A stretch of DNA of 64,000 nucleotides, taken from positions 1,143,501 through 1,207,500 of the forward strand of contig WPIO01000108.1 of the NCBI GenBank assembly GCA_009760855.2, in the 5' to 3' direction. Made by a program: the position numbers and the translations under genes. The notes under the pieces are model-generated. The model searched no databases and had not been told where the DNA came from. It was given only the letters and a program-made list of their open reading frames with translations. Source of the DNA: Cristatella mucedo (Eukaryota > Bryozoa > Phylactolaemata > Cristatellidae). Positions 48,190-59,674 of the stretch are shown here, in pieces. Within the stretch, counting starts at the first letter, position 1. Each line of letters begins with the position of its first letter.

Positions 48190-49140
48190 TCAAGGTTGCT
48201 TTTAACTTGATCGAGTGCATCAATACTAGCTATGGGCAAACCCAGTGTGATTTAGAAATTGGAAAGACTGTAGCTCAAAATTAGCTCTGCCAGCATATCT
48301 CCTGTTGAATCAGCTCGAAATCTAGGTGTCATGTTCCAAAGTGACCTCTCGTTAGACAACCACATCAGCTCCACAGTCAAATCTGCCTATTTTCAGCTTC
48401 ATAACATTGCTAAAATTCGGGCTTGTTTAGATAAAGATACCACATCTAAGTTGGTCCATGCATTCGTGACATCCCGTCTCGACTTCTGCAACTCACTGCT
48501 TACTGGCATACCGGGATGTGCGATCAGGCGATTGCAGCTGGCGCCAAACTCCGCCGCTAGGCTAGAGCGTCTTAGTTGCCACATCACACACCACTTCTGG
48601 CCAACATGCACTGGCTACAAGTCAAGCAACGGATTGACTTCAAGGTTTTGTCGCTCACTTTTAGGTCACTTCATTCTTCAGCTCCAGCCTATGCCTCTGA
48701 TCTACTCCCCACCAATCCAAGCATCGTACCACCCGCTTTTCGGAATCCAACAGCTTACAATACCTTGTAAAAACCTCAAATCCTTTGGAGACCGTGCATT
48801 TAGTTCGTATGCTTCCAAAGCCTGGAACTCCCTCCTGACTTGCGTCAGAACATCTCCTAACTTGACCACATTTAAAAACACCTATTTAGGACAGCATTTA
48901 GTGGGTCCCGTGATTCGTCCTTCATGTGCTTATGTGTGCTGACACTGTGCATGCTGCCACTAACCACATTTGCATGCTGACCCAGTGCATGTCACCATAA
49001 CCATGTTATTCGCGTTGTCTGTTTATCAAGCATGATATTACTCACCATTCAATTGCATTTGCCTTTGAATCAAATGTAAAGCACATAGAAAGAGATTGAT
49101 TTCTCTGAGGGCGCTTTATCAAGTGCAATATTATTCTAAT
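48190..49140 (+). mobile_element. LINE-A fragment next to the lectin A last exon
   Basis: The copy starts near MGKPSVI-like text, reads FQSDLSLDNHISSTVKSAYF, KIRACLDKDTTSKLVHAF and then frameshifts, 3' UTR and stem-loop tail (GTAAAGCACATAGAAAGAGATTG...). Its end is about 25 bp before the 49166 splice acceptor. Confidence 0.85.
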
Positions 49141-49165
49141 TACTATCATTATAAACCAAATTCAG

Positions 49166-49431
49166 GTCTCCAAGGAAGGCAGTTTTGGATCGGCCTTCGG
49201 TCTATTCGCTCCGATTACGCCTGGTTCTGGAGCTGCGGATTTAAACCTCTCGAATATTACTTTGCCTGGGCTGACAGCGAGCCGAACAACAGTGACGAAT
49301 TCTGCGTGCATCTTGATGCGATTCGAGATTACGATTGGAATAACTCGCGGTGCGGTGGAGCCCACGCCGAGCGAGGCTCTTGGTTTATTTGTGAGACTTG
49401 CACTTCACCGTCTTGCAATGATATTAAATAA
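49166..49431 (+). CDS. lectin A last exon: second half of the domain
   Basis: The exon starts after AAATTCAG and ends with TAA. It has FWIGLRS, the WSCGF cysteine, AWADSEPNNSDEFC with the EPN motif, DWNNSRC and WFICETC, then a short tail with one more Cys. Core cysteines of the domain are present, plus extra ones in WSCGF and the tail. An AATAAA overlaps the stop region at 49427-49432. Confidence 0.9.
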
Positions 49432-49432
49432 A
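49427..49432 (+). promoter_or_regulatory. poly(A) signal of lectin A
   Basis: AATAAA overlaps the TAA stop codon. If used, the 3' UTR would be very short. Confidence 0.55.
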
Positions 49433-49439
49433 AGATTGA

Positions 49440-50549
49440 GCGTATTCAGCTTGTCGGTCATCACTTGACTGTATTTGCCTGAAAGTTTGGAATACATATC
49501 TGAGCCTGATTTGCTATTAGCGTCCATGCGACTTGACGTGACCTCCCGGATGTCAATCTGTTTCGAGCAGCCGCCATGGCGAGTCACGTGCAGCCCCTTG
49601 AGGTCCGAAGCTGCCTAAAGCTTAGGTGACGTGATTTTAATAAAAAAATGCAGAGAAAGTATCTTACAGCTTTGCTGAGGCACTGCGAAATTTCTAGAGA
49701 GCTGTCAGGAGAATCTCCTGGGAGCTCTCTGAAACTTCCGCTCTAAATTATAAGAAAAGTACATTTACTTGGCTGCGTTAAATGGTCGGTTTGCTGCTTT
49801 ACAAAGAATCTTCAGCTTTGGGGGCTCAAGTCGTTACTTTTCGCTTGAAGCGGATCAAGACATTGGATATCTCAATCGACATATCATATGGTCTCTATAT
49901 CATCGGCAGTGCAGAGATATATCGTGATATTTTTATACATCGAGATAAATCGCCACTCCAGTGGTTCTCACCGAAGAGTACTTTGGGTACATTTCAAACC
50001 GAGTGCAACGCGATTTGCAATTAAATAAGTAGCCCTGTGCATCCGCTTCCGCATGAGCTAATAAATGATGGCCTGTAGCCTGTAACCACATGCCAATTTA
50101 TGGCCGACCACGATTAATGGACATGCCAATCGTCTAAATTTGCACGTGAGGTAGCTGAGCAGCACGTGAACGGGCAGGCGTGAATAGGCTTTGAATCTTG
50201 CAATGGGTGCATCCAAATGATAAGAAACTCCAGAATATGGGTGGGCGTTGAAGTCAAAGTTGCTCTCTCTATCTCTCTTCGAGTTAGGACCTGAACCATT
50301 TTAGTGGTAGTGAGAGCCAGGCGAGACTAGAAGCACCGAAGAAGGACGCCAGGGTCGATAGTCTAGAACGCTGCTGAGAAATTAAACATAAATCAGCAGA
50401 GAGACTGTACTCAAGTGCCACAGGCTTAGTCAGAGGAACGGAAACTCATCCAGAACAACATCGACTAGTGTCGTGAGCTGGCGTTACACCCGCTACGATT
50501 CTTTGACTTTTAGTAGATTTAAAAAGGCGTAGATTTAAAAGCCTCTCTT
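49440..50549. other. between the lectin genes
   Basis: No gene is supported. The stretch is of mixed composition. Confidence 0.35.
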
Positions 50550-50700
50550 GTATAGCGACATAAGAGCCTTGCCGGCTATCACCGCTGCTTGCAGGGGTCA
50601 ATAAAGGATCGCCCTCCGCAGGAGTCTAGCCCACAACATCGGGACCGCGTTCGTGAAAGGCACCCGTCTTACCTAGTTTGCCTTTACGGCTCACCAGGAG
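50550..50700 (-). mobile_element. tRNA-derived SINE-like repeat, copy 5
   Basis: The plus strand has GCGACATAAGAGCCTTGCCGG, CTATCACCGCTGCTTGCAGGGG, TCAATAAAGGATCGCCCTCC and then a diverged B-box complement. Orientation and order match copies 1-3. Confidence 0.65.
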
Positions 50701-51247
50701 AAATGGCACGCGGTGCTCAGCCGACGTCGTGTGCACTGAACCCATCCTCAAGAGATTGTCTTGCGTAAAAGAGTCCCTTGAGCCATTAGTGTGGGTACGA
50801 ATTGAACTTCAAAGGGTTGCCAGTCTTTATCTTCTAGCGGCTACCTCACAGAAGGCACTGAGTCGATAGCATTCAGACATGGATGACTCGGATGGATGAC
50901 TAGGTTGCAGGCGATACGGATCGGCTGATAGTGACCACGTGCCCACGCACACTTCCTCATGACGAAACTCTGAGCGATAGGCACTTCTCTGAAAGCTTGA
51001 GCAATGCCATCGTGCACTCGCAATTTCTCGAAGAGCATGGAATCGCCAATCAGAGACGGGCGGTGAAATAAAACGCCTTCATTTACGCTGGGCTCCATTG
51101 TCGAAACAGAAGTCAGCTTCGCAGGTGACAGCGACGTGGCGAATTATCGCTTTTCGTTGGAGCGTGGGCTGCTTTGGTGTGCTACGAAAAGTCTTACGCT
51201 CGTCAAAGATTTCTGATTTCGTTTTAGGTCCAAGGATCATTTAGAAA

Positions 51248-51307
51248 ATGGAGACGGGTTTCAGTGTAATCGCTATCTTACTGGCCACGATACTCGCGAC
51301 TATTTCG
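51248..51307 (+). CDS. lectin B exon 1: signal peptide
   Basis: ATG at 51248 opens METGFSVIAILLATI followed by LATIS, a typical short hydrophobic signal sequence, and the exon ends at a strong GTGAGA donor in phase 0. The context AAAATGG is good for initiation. A GTTTTAG before it could be a 5'-UTR splice acceptor. Confidence 0.75.
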
Positions 51308-51394
51308 GTGAGACATGGCTAGTGCCCGAGACAGTCAACCATTTGAGCCTCCACATTATCGTGCCCAAAAGGAGCAACTTTCACTGCATTTCAG

Positions 51395-51437
51395 GTACCG
51401 AAGATTGATGCCCAGGGCGCTGCCACCAAAAATACAG
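51395..51437 (+). CDS. lectin B exon 2: short linker
   Basis: A 43-nt exon lies between CACTGCATTTCAG (phase 0) and GTAGCG (phase 1). It reads VPKIDAQGAATKNT and fits between a signal peptide and the lectin domain. Confidence 0.65.
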
Positions 51438-52104
51438 GTAGCGTTCGCCACAGTGAATGCTAGGCATCAGTTCAAAATGCAACAGTTTCTTTGTCTTTTG
51501 ACTGCATATTCGTAAATAAGAATCATTTTAAACCTCTGGCGTTGCAATAACTCAGTAATTGTAAATGCAACGGCTGTTGTAATTTAGCTTCTGTGCAGGT
51601 ACCGTTAAGCTCTCCTTCTTTAAAACTCCGTTCATAGTAATAGCCATCTTTGACCTTGAAGATTTTAACCGAAACCAGTCACAAATGTTTTTAAACCAGT
51701 ATCGCTGGTCATAATTAATGGAATAACAACTGGAATAACTATTACTAGAGAATCGTTGAATAACCCAATTGTTTATCTCGACTACTTTAAATTGACGTCA
51801 CTGAAGCAGTAGCGAACAGTCTTTTCAGCAGGCGCTATTAATGTGATAACATCGACAAGATTTCCTGTCAAAATTGGCGTTGTATAATATGCAAAGTTCA
51901 GATTGAAGATAGGGATTCCAGATACTACACTTGTTCGGACATGTGACGATATGTCGCGGCAATTCCCGACTTAGCAGCATGAATATTTTCGGCAAGTAAT
52001 CATAATTATAAATGTGTACAATATATTTAAAATATAAACACAACAATATATAAGTAATACAGAAAAATATAAAAATAAGTAAATACATAAACAAACACAC
52101 ACAA

Positions 52105-52135
<31 letters not shown>

Positions 52136-52990
52136 ATAGGCGAGCTATTTATTAAAGGTGATCGCGACGAATTCCTCCCTCTCACGATTAGTGTCAGCGA
52201 TTAGTGTCGCATAACATGCAACCATCAAATTGGAGAAAGTGGTTCAGTCTCGCCATGTAGTCCAACCTTGTTATTAAAAGTCGCGTTTTGAAAGTAACTG
52301 TAAAGCATCGGGAGAGGGGAGGTGGTACGAATGGAGTTACGGCTATAGGTATGGCTGAGGTATGGATATATTACGGAGGTATTGTATAGGCTAAGTATTG
52401 CTTAGTGATTGGCCAGTTTCACTCTCTCCGAAAGGTACAAATTGCACTTACAGATCTCCGTTTGCTGGTGTTCAAGATCAATCTATTAGATTGTATCTAT
52501 ATAGAATCTATATCTATATGGAATCTATATAAATCTACTAAATACTAGAAAATGTATCTTGATATTCATGCATATTTAACACGGGCCGGGTGAGCATAAA
52601 ACCTACATCTCGATTTAAAATATAATGTAGTTCTTTGTGAGATGCGGCTTGCATCGACGTATTTCAGCCAGCCCATCTCATGAAGTGTGGCAAGTGAAGT
52701 CATTGGTAGCTAGCTTTGAGAACTAATCGATAGCTTGCTTTGTCTCCACTGCTAGTAACGCCACGTGATCGCAGAGGTTCCCGTTGACGCTGGAACCGAA
52801 GGTTAGATGCATCTGGCGGACTTTGACTTTATCGGCTGCCATAGCCAACCACCCCATGCAATCTGAGCCCCTACCGACCAGGGTGAGGGTCGCCGAAAAA
52901 GGTCAAGGTCATTATCTAAGGTAACTAGGAGCCCTACCGGGTGCTTCGAGGCTGCGGAAGATTGATCAGCTACCCATGCACTGTGTCGCT
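51438..52990. other. lectin B intron, AT-rich part
   Basis: No further gene is seen. A TA run lies at about 52103-52135, and short repeats of TCTATATAGAATCTATAT are near 52495-52535. Confidence 0.4.
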
Positions 52991-52994
52991 TGCC

Positions 52995-53695
52995 AGTGTA
53001 TTAACTTGTGTAACTCACTGCTTGCTGGCCTACCGGCATGTGCAATCAGGCGATTACAGCTGATGAAGAACTCAGCAGCTAGGCTTGTCTGTCGCGAGCG
53101 TAGCAGCTGCCTCGTCACACTACTTCTCGCCGAACTGCGCTGGCTACCAGTCAAGCAACGGATTGACTTCAAAGTTTTGTCACTCACTTTTAGGTCACTT
53201 CATTCTTTGGCTCGAGCCTATCTCTCAGATTTACTCCCCCACCAAGCCAAGCATCGTACCACCCGCTTTTCGGAATCCAACAGTTTACCAATACCTCATA
53301 CAAATCTCAAATCCTTCGGAGACCGTGCATTTAGTTCGTGTGCTCCGAAAGCCTGGAACTCACTCCCGACTTGCGTCACTACATCATCTGACTTGACCAC
53401 ATTTAAAAAGATCTTAAAAACACACTTATTTAGGACAGCATTTAGTGGGTCCCTGTGATTCGTCCTTCATGTGCTTATGCATGCTGACACTGTGCATGCT
53501 GCCACTAACCGCACTTGCATGCTGACCCTGTGCACGTCACCCCTAACCATGTTATTCATGTTGTGTGTTTATCAAGCATGATATTACTCACCATTCAATT
53601 GCATTTCCCTTTGCAGCAAATGTAAAGCACCTAGAAAGAGACTGATTTCTCTGAGGGTGCTTTATCAAGTGCATTCTTATCATTACTATTATTGA
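52995..53695 (+). mobile_element. LINE-A 3' fragment with an intact frame
   Basis: A long open stretch (to 53458) reads LCNSLLAGLPACAIRRLQL, LVCRERSSCLVTLLLAELRW and PKAWNSLPTCVTTSSDLTTF, ending in LFRTAFSGSL and a stop. The 3' UTR and tail stem-loop follow (to about 53690). It is 5'-truncated and lies in a lectin B intron. Confidence 0.88.
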
Positions 53696-54259
53696 TGTTG
53701 GGTGTAATGTAGCGTTGATCGGCAGTGTCAAAGTGCAAGGGTCAAAGGTTGCACGTAACAGCCAATGGGCGAGGCTTTTGCTCAAGTTGAGCCGGAATTT
53801 TATTTTTCGGTAGTACACAATCATGGCCAGATTTATTCTTTCATCCTCGACTTGACTGTAGCTCTATTTCACAATTTTTGCACAGAAATAACTGGCCAGA
53901 TTTCTTCTTAAATTAATTTACGTGAACACGCCTCGCTTTTTCTTCAACTCACTTGGCATATTGATATTAATTAATTATTAATTATAAATAATTAATAATC
54001 GTAGTTAGATAAACTCTCTTAGCATGCGCTTGCATGAACTTCAGATGCTATATTGTAGGCCCGACAGAAGTGATCAAAGCAACATACGGAGGTGAGCCGA
54101 TTTGAGCTGCTTTGATCGTGGTCGCACTGAGTGACGAGTGTCCCTCAGTAGGACAAACATGGCGAAATGACAATGATTGCATGCCTTCGTAGCCGCATTC
54201 TGTCGCGTTACGACCATCCGGAAACTCCTCTCCCTATCCGCCCCTTGAGCGGCATTCAG
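53696..54259. other. lectin B intron
   Basis: Apart from an AT-rich piece at about 53960-54000, nothing is recognised. Confidence 0.35.
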
Positions 54260-54400
54260 GTTCCAAGTATGCGTTCGTGCAAGAGCGACTGTCATGGGAG
54301 CGTGCCGAAGGGCGCTGCCGCTCCATGGGCCTGACCTTGGTCAACGTCGACAGCGAGGAGGAGCAGAGCTGGCTCGCGGGATTCATCGAAGGGAACCCAG
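54260..54400 (+). CDS. lectin B exon: first half of the C-type lectin domain
   Basis: A 141-nt phase-1 exon follows GGCATTCAG and ends at GTAAGC. It reads SKYAFVQERLSWERAEGRC and RSMGLTLVNVDSEEEQSWL, like the gene A exon of the same length. Confidence 0.85.
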
Positions 54401-54639
54401 GTAAGCTGGATTCGCTCGGCGTCACGCAATCATCCCTCCACTACTAGAGAGCTATGATCTTTTGGGTCAAGTTGTGATTCTTCCATTCCGGTTATCGTAG
54501 CTAGTATTTGGTTAAACTAAACAATCTTAACTAGTATATCATGGTTTTCAAATCCTGTACTGTAGGTGGCTTTTACTTATTTCAGTATGATCTGATTGTC
54601 ACCACCGTTATATCAAGAAGCTAGTACAGCATTGTCACC

Positions 54640-54785
54640 GAGCTGGTTTGGCCTAGCGGATAATGTGCTCGCACCGACCAATGTCTGACTGGGGTCGTGG
54701 GCTCGAGCCCCGAGGCACATGTGAAGCACCCGAATAGATATAAATTCTCTTGGGGCGCTATATGAATAAATTATATATTTTTTGT
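54640..54785 (+). mobile_element. tRNA-like SINE with a LINE-type tail
   Basis: The 5' part has an A-box-like TGGCCTAGCGG (54650-54660) and a B-box-like GTGGGCTCGAGCCCC at the usual spacing. The 3' part (GTGAAGCACCCGAATAGATATAAATTCTCTTGGGGCGCTATA) has the layout and many bases of the LINE-A tail stem-loop. SINEs that borrow a partner LINE tail are a known class; the pairing here is inferred. Confidence 0.65.
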
Positions 54786-55364
54786 GCCTTTTGAGCAAAT
54801 TAGCGGATTATACATTCACATAATCAGGCCAAATGAGAGTGCTCTATTATTGTGGTAAAAAATGATGGATGCATCTGAAGACTCATCGCCGATGGAAACA
54901 AAACTTCTCTGTTCCCCGGCAAGCTGTAGGGTTATATCGACTGGTCTGTGCTTACTTAACTTGCGAGGTTGCTCAAACCAATTAAATACACCAATAAATC
55001 AATTTAATAAGTTATTATCAAGTTTTATTAGTTATTCAATCGTAATTTTTACTAATGCAATACATCACATTTTTATTAATACTTTCACTTAGTTTAAATT
55101 AAGTTATTAAATAATGATTAGGTAAATAATTAATTTATTGATTTAATTGACTTGCTAGATTTATTAATTGCCCGAATCGTAACTATAAATACAGAGAAAT
55201 GACGTAAGCCAGCTAATGACAGCAGATGACCCAATCCATTTTTTCGAACCGGTTATATTGCCTACATCTGCTCTGAGATGATAATAAATTTCGCAACTTT
55301 CATGCCCGCCCCTTACTACTGAGAATGTAATGTATATGCGACTGTAACTCCACATAGCCATTAA
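54786..55364. other. AT-rich lectin B intron
   Basis: AT-rich DNA with repeated TTAATTTA-like words at about 54980-55170. No gene is seen. Confidence 0.35.
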
Positions 55365-58140
55365 AACCATGTGGGGGTTACGCAGGTGAATTTTTTGTAG
55401 TTGAGGTAGTGAGTAGTTTGGAAGTAGCAGCGTGTTTAAGCTCAGGAATGAAACAGCTAATTTGCTGTCAATACAGGACCTGAGGGCAGGAAGAGGCTAA
55501 AGCTAGTGCTGCTGCTCAGCTAGGCAGCTACTTATGGAGGAGCCAAGCCGTGGCCTTGGCCTTGTGGGTCAGCCTAAGAGCTCTGCTCTGTATCCGTTGA
55601 TCAACCGGCAGCCATCCTAGCTCTTTCAGCAAAGGAGACACGTGCTCAAACCTCTGGGACTCAAAGTCCAGCCTTGCAGCCATATTCATAGTCAGCTGCA
55701 GTGGCCTTTTTGCTTGTTTTTGTAGCCCAGCCAAAAGGGAATTACAATAATCAAGCCGATACAGAACTAATGAGCTAGTTTAATATTTTGCAAGCCACCG
55801 TGGGAGCTCCTAATCTTGAATTGGGATCGGACGTGATGGGTAGCTGAAGGAGCAGTCTTCTGAATGAAGCTTTTAAAAATTTAGGAAGCTGTCGAAAATG
55901 GCACCTAAATTTCGAGCACGCGGTGGTTGGAGGTCACAATTCAGCATGAAATATTAGAATAGCAAAGCCTTTCAATCCATCATCACGCTTAGGTTGTCTT
56001 ATGAGCAGCAGTTCGGTTTTTATCGTCATTTAGTTTCAAGAAGTTTTCCGACATCCAGGATCGGATGTCGGCAAGGCAAGCACTCAGTTTATCAGTTGCT
56101 GCTGCAGATTCCGACGGTTTGAATCACAAATACAGTTGAGTATTGTCAGCATAAACGTGATATCCTATTCCACGGGCCTTAATCACTTTTCCAAAAGGTT
56201 GTCTATAAATGGAGAACAGCAAGGGACCGAGGACAGATCCTTGAGGGACTCCACAGGTGACCCGTCTCGCGTGTGAGACCTGACCCCACATGACACGGAT
56301 TGAATACGATCGGACAAGTACAATTTCAACCATGCCAGTGTCTCTTTTGCCAGACCAATAGTTGTTCTCAATCGTTCAAGTAGAACATCGTGATCAATGT
56401 TGTTGAAGGCAGCTGACAGATCTAGCAGACCTAGGACAGTGACATTCCGTCATCGCACGTACATGGATTGTCATTTTTAAATACGGAGGAGAGCTGTTTC
56501 AGTGGAGTGCTGCTTCTTGAGCCCTGACTAAAATGTTTCTGACATTTCATTTCTTTTCAATATGTGCAACTAACGTCTTAGCGAAAACGTTTTTCTAGAA
56601 TCTTTGACAAGAAAGGAAGAAGAGAAACTGGGCGACAGTTTGCAAGCGCGTCTGAATCTAATCCAGGATTTTTAAGTATCGGTCGAACTATTGACGATTT
56701 GAAGGACTTGTGTACAACCCATTTTCCAAAGAAGCGTCAACAAATCTCGGTGATGGCAGGGCTAAAGTTGGTCTGCCAGTGAAGACCACAGCATTAATGG
56801 TAAAGAGTCTTCAGGAGACGACCTCTTTTTCCTCGACCATAACAAGGTAGCCACGTCTCACGCAGAAACCTCGGAAAATCTTTTGAGGAAGGTCACAAGT
56901 TGTGATAAAGCAATTGCTTTAGTCGGAGGAGGCTTTATGGAGGCACAAGTGTGCACAATCTTTTCAGTAAAGAAGGCTGAAAAATTTTCAGCCGAGCCGT
57001 TAATATCTTGGGAGTCAGACCTTTCAGCATTGGCCAGTCAAGTGTTTAATGTCTTATAAATCTGTTTTGGAGCCGACTGGCAGGAGTTCAGTTTTCGAGG
57101 GAAACAAGAAGCCCTGGCTTTTTTAAGCTTCCACCTGTAAACTCGAAGGAAGTCTTTGAAATTGACTAGATCTGCATCAAAACCTGATTTCTTAAAGCGA
57201 CGCTCAAGCCTGCGCTTAACCCTGCACTCCAGTTTTATTTGTAAATTGAAACGAATTTCCATGACTCTGTACACGATAGAATAAACGGGAGCATATTCGT
57301 CAAAAGCACTCCTGAGTGTCATGTTCACTGCATCAGTGAGGTCATCGAGGCTGTCGGTCGAGTCGGGGTGCAGATCAGGAAGACCTGCATCTAACATAGA
57401 TTTAAAAAAAGGGGCCAAGTCAATGCTTGTTAAGTTACATCGCTGGACAAGTTTGACGTTACCCTGTATGTAAAAGGGTGCAAGAACAGTACACGAGACC
57501 GAACAACGCCCTGAGAGGGTCAGCGGGCCCACCACAAGGTCAGTGGGGAGGACATCCTCAGTGATCACGACGAGATCTAGAATATGGCCACCGACGTGGG
57601 TGGCGTGATACGTGGAACGTGATGACGTGGAACGTGTTGGAACAGACCACAATTCTCCAGACGAATTCTCAAGACCTGGCTGTTGATATTGCTGTTTGAA
57701 TATTGAAGTCTCCAGAAATCATTACCGGCCTGTCACACGCAAATATGTTATCGAGGAACTCTGAAAACTCCTCTATAAATAAACAAGTTCAGATAGCCAT
57801 ATGGAGGTCGGAATATCACAACACAACGTCTTTGATGATGACCTGATTGCAACTGATTCAAAAGATGGCCAATGCGGAGAACTGCACATCTTATAGCCAA
57901 ACGATTCACGAACAACAGTTGCAACCCCGCCACCAACCTTGTCAGAACGCATGGGCTGAAGCAATGAGAACCCTTGTGGGATGGTCTCAAATATACAGCT
58001 ACTGAAACAAGGCGTCATCCGAGTTTCGGTAAGCAGAAATGCATCTAGCTTCTCCTGGTCCACCTGATAGCGGATAAGTAACCCTTTAGTTTTTAGCAAG
58101 CGGGCATTTAGTAGGCGGAATTTAGGAGGCTGTCTCAAAA
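55365..58140 (-). mobile_element. LINE-B, near full-length but broken
   Basis: Read on the minus strand: an AP-endonuclease start (LNARLLKTKG, DAFLLTETRM) at about 58130-58020, further endonuclease parts (HVGGHILDLVVI) at about 57590, the linker before RT, and RT with CGVPQGS-like and YADNTQLYL near 56270-56130 (Asp to Asn in the catalytic block), then the C-terminal region to about 55530. Many frameshifts and stops are present. It lies antisense in the last lectin B intron. Confidence 0.85.
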
Positions 58141-58364
58141 CTTCTCAATGCCGATGAAGTGGCAAGGAAGTATTCAAGTCGGCGTGTAGTCGGCCCGGCA
58201 GATGCGTGCCCTTCGAATTTGAATTTGACTTTAGTAACGACCGCCGGTCGACGTTTCACGACATGCTGAGGTACGGCAGGTGACCTACTACCACAACGAG
58301 TACTATTCAGTGCGTAAAACGTACGGTTAAAACTTAACGGTTAACTTACGGTTAGTACTTAAAA

Positions 58365-58400
58365 CTTACGGGTTTGATAGCCGAGCGGTTGATTGGGCGA
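58365..58400 (+). other. tRNA-like A-box fragment
   Basis: GATAGCCGAGCGGTTGATTGG resembles the 5' part of a tRNA (A box TAGCCGAGCGG). No B box follows at the right distance, so it is at most a truncated SINE or tRNA relic. Confidence 0.3.
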
Positions 58401-58659
58401 ACGCAGCATGCATCATTACAGTAACCACCAGTAACCTCTGGCGGCATCATTACAGTAACCACTCTCTGCTACCAATGTTGTGTTACTGTGTCTCCGGCTG
58501 TAGCAGCGCTAATGGAGTCTCACGGAGACACGAAGACACGAGCGGCCGAACATGAGCGGTGGACGAGACTCAATCTTTATTCCCCCCCCAGCGGGTACAT
58601 ATATAAGCTACGTGCTGACTCACCACAGATTATGGAGTGCATCCGTGGTGCCACGTGCC

Positions 58660-58725
58660 CACATCAAAGGCCGCACCGAGCCAACCGCCCAAACGGCAGC
58701 CCACATCAAAGGCCGCACCGAGACA
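58660..58725. repeat. two-copy tandem repeat of about 39 bp
   Basis: CCCACATCAAAGGCCGCACC occurs twice, 39 bp apart, with similar sequence between (GAGCCAACCGCCCAAACGG and GAGACAACCGTCCAACCAC). Confidence 0.8.
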
Positions 58726-58789
58726 ACCGTCCAACCACCAGCCGAGAGCGGGGCACACACCAGTGGCCGAGAAGCAACAGGCACACACA

Positions 58790-58957
58790 ACATATGCTTC
58801 CCACTTTCTCTTCGTGGCGTTAGACGAAGTCTGTTGGCTACCGACTGCGTACCGAAAGCCGCTTAAGCTGTGAGTGCGCTATACAAAACTGGCCCTACCT
58901 AACACCCACATGGTCTTTATAACTTTGTGGAGTTACAGACAGAGATACATTACATTT
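58790..58957 (+). mobile_element. LINE-B 3' end
   Basis: Contains the end of the LINE-B frame (TATGCTTCCCACTTTCTC, GTTGGCTACCGACTGCGTACC) and the 3' end TAACACCCACATGGTC...GGAGTTACAGACAGAGATACAT. It directly touches a minus-strand LINE-A fragment. Confidence 0.8.
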
Positions 58958-59260
58958 AGATCTTGAATGTCATATTCTTATCCAAACAAGCCCGAATTTT
59001 AGCAATATTTTGTAGCTGAAATTAAGCAGACTTAACTGTGGAGCTGATGTGGTTATTTCAGGAAACGTCACTTTGGAGCGTGACGCCTAGATTTCGTGCA
59101 AATTTAACAGGAGATATGCTGGCAGAGCTGATTTTGAGCGTAGGGTTTTCTATATTTTAAATCGCACATGGTTTTGTCCATAATTAGTAGGTTGGTTTTA
59201 CGATCATTCAATTTAAGAAAGTTTGCTTCCACCCGCATTCGGATTTCACCAACACACGTA
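58958..59260 (-). mobile_element. LINE-A internal fragment, opposite orientation
   Basis: The minus strand reads ANFLKLNDRKTNLLIMDK, then the ISPVKFARNLGV-like part and SAYFQLQNIAKIRACLD-like text. It lacks the 3' UTR and tail. Confidence 0.75.
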
Positions 59261-59674
59261 GCAAGGGAGATAAGAGAGACTTCGAGCATTGAGGCACGAT
59301 ACGTGAAGCGCCCACGCATCCATAAGCTTTCACACCCAAGAGCTCTCAAGCTGAAGCATGCACGCAAGCGTACGCAAAGTGTTCCGAAAAACAGGAGCCG
59401 ACGGTTAGACAGAGGTTAGACACGGCGGCGGAGGTTGGACACGGAGGTTAGAAGAGGCGACTCGATCGCTCAGGCGACCATTTCATTCTGCAAGCAGGCC
59501 TGCCTTTAGGTTAGGCAACTACCGGAAATTCGACGGCAATCAAATGGCAGCAAAAAATGTGAAAAAGAAAAGTCGCCGATGTCTCCGTCGCGATTTGCGT
59601 CGCACGAGCGACTCGTGACGAAGGGTGCTCTTCAACGTGCTCACGCTCATCTCTCGCCGCTCGCTCCGTTGCAG
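59261..59674. other. lectin B intron end
   Basis: No repeat is recognised. The last bases form a good acceptor (CGCTCGCTCCGTTGCAG). Confidence 0.4.

Larger units (their letters stand above)
46676..49431 (+). other. C-type lectin gene A
   Basis: Three exons in matching phase 1 are seen (46676-46708, 46919-47059, 49166-49431). They code for one C-type lectin-like domain, close to that of gene B. The EPN motif is known in this family for mannose-type sugar binding with calcium. Here WNN replaces the usual WND, so calcium binding may be changed. The expected signal-peptide exon was not found. The last intron was enlarged by two LINE-A pieces. The protein is likely secreted, by analogy with gene B. 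Confidence 0.8.

Noticed and set aside
58365-58400. Possible tRNA gene
   Set aside because: Only a 5'-half-like block is present; no B box or acceptor-stem pairing is visible.
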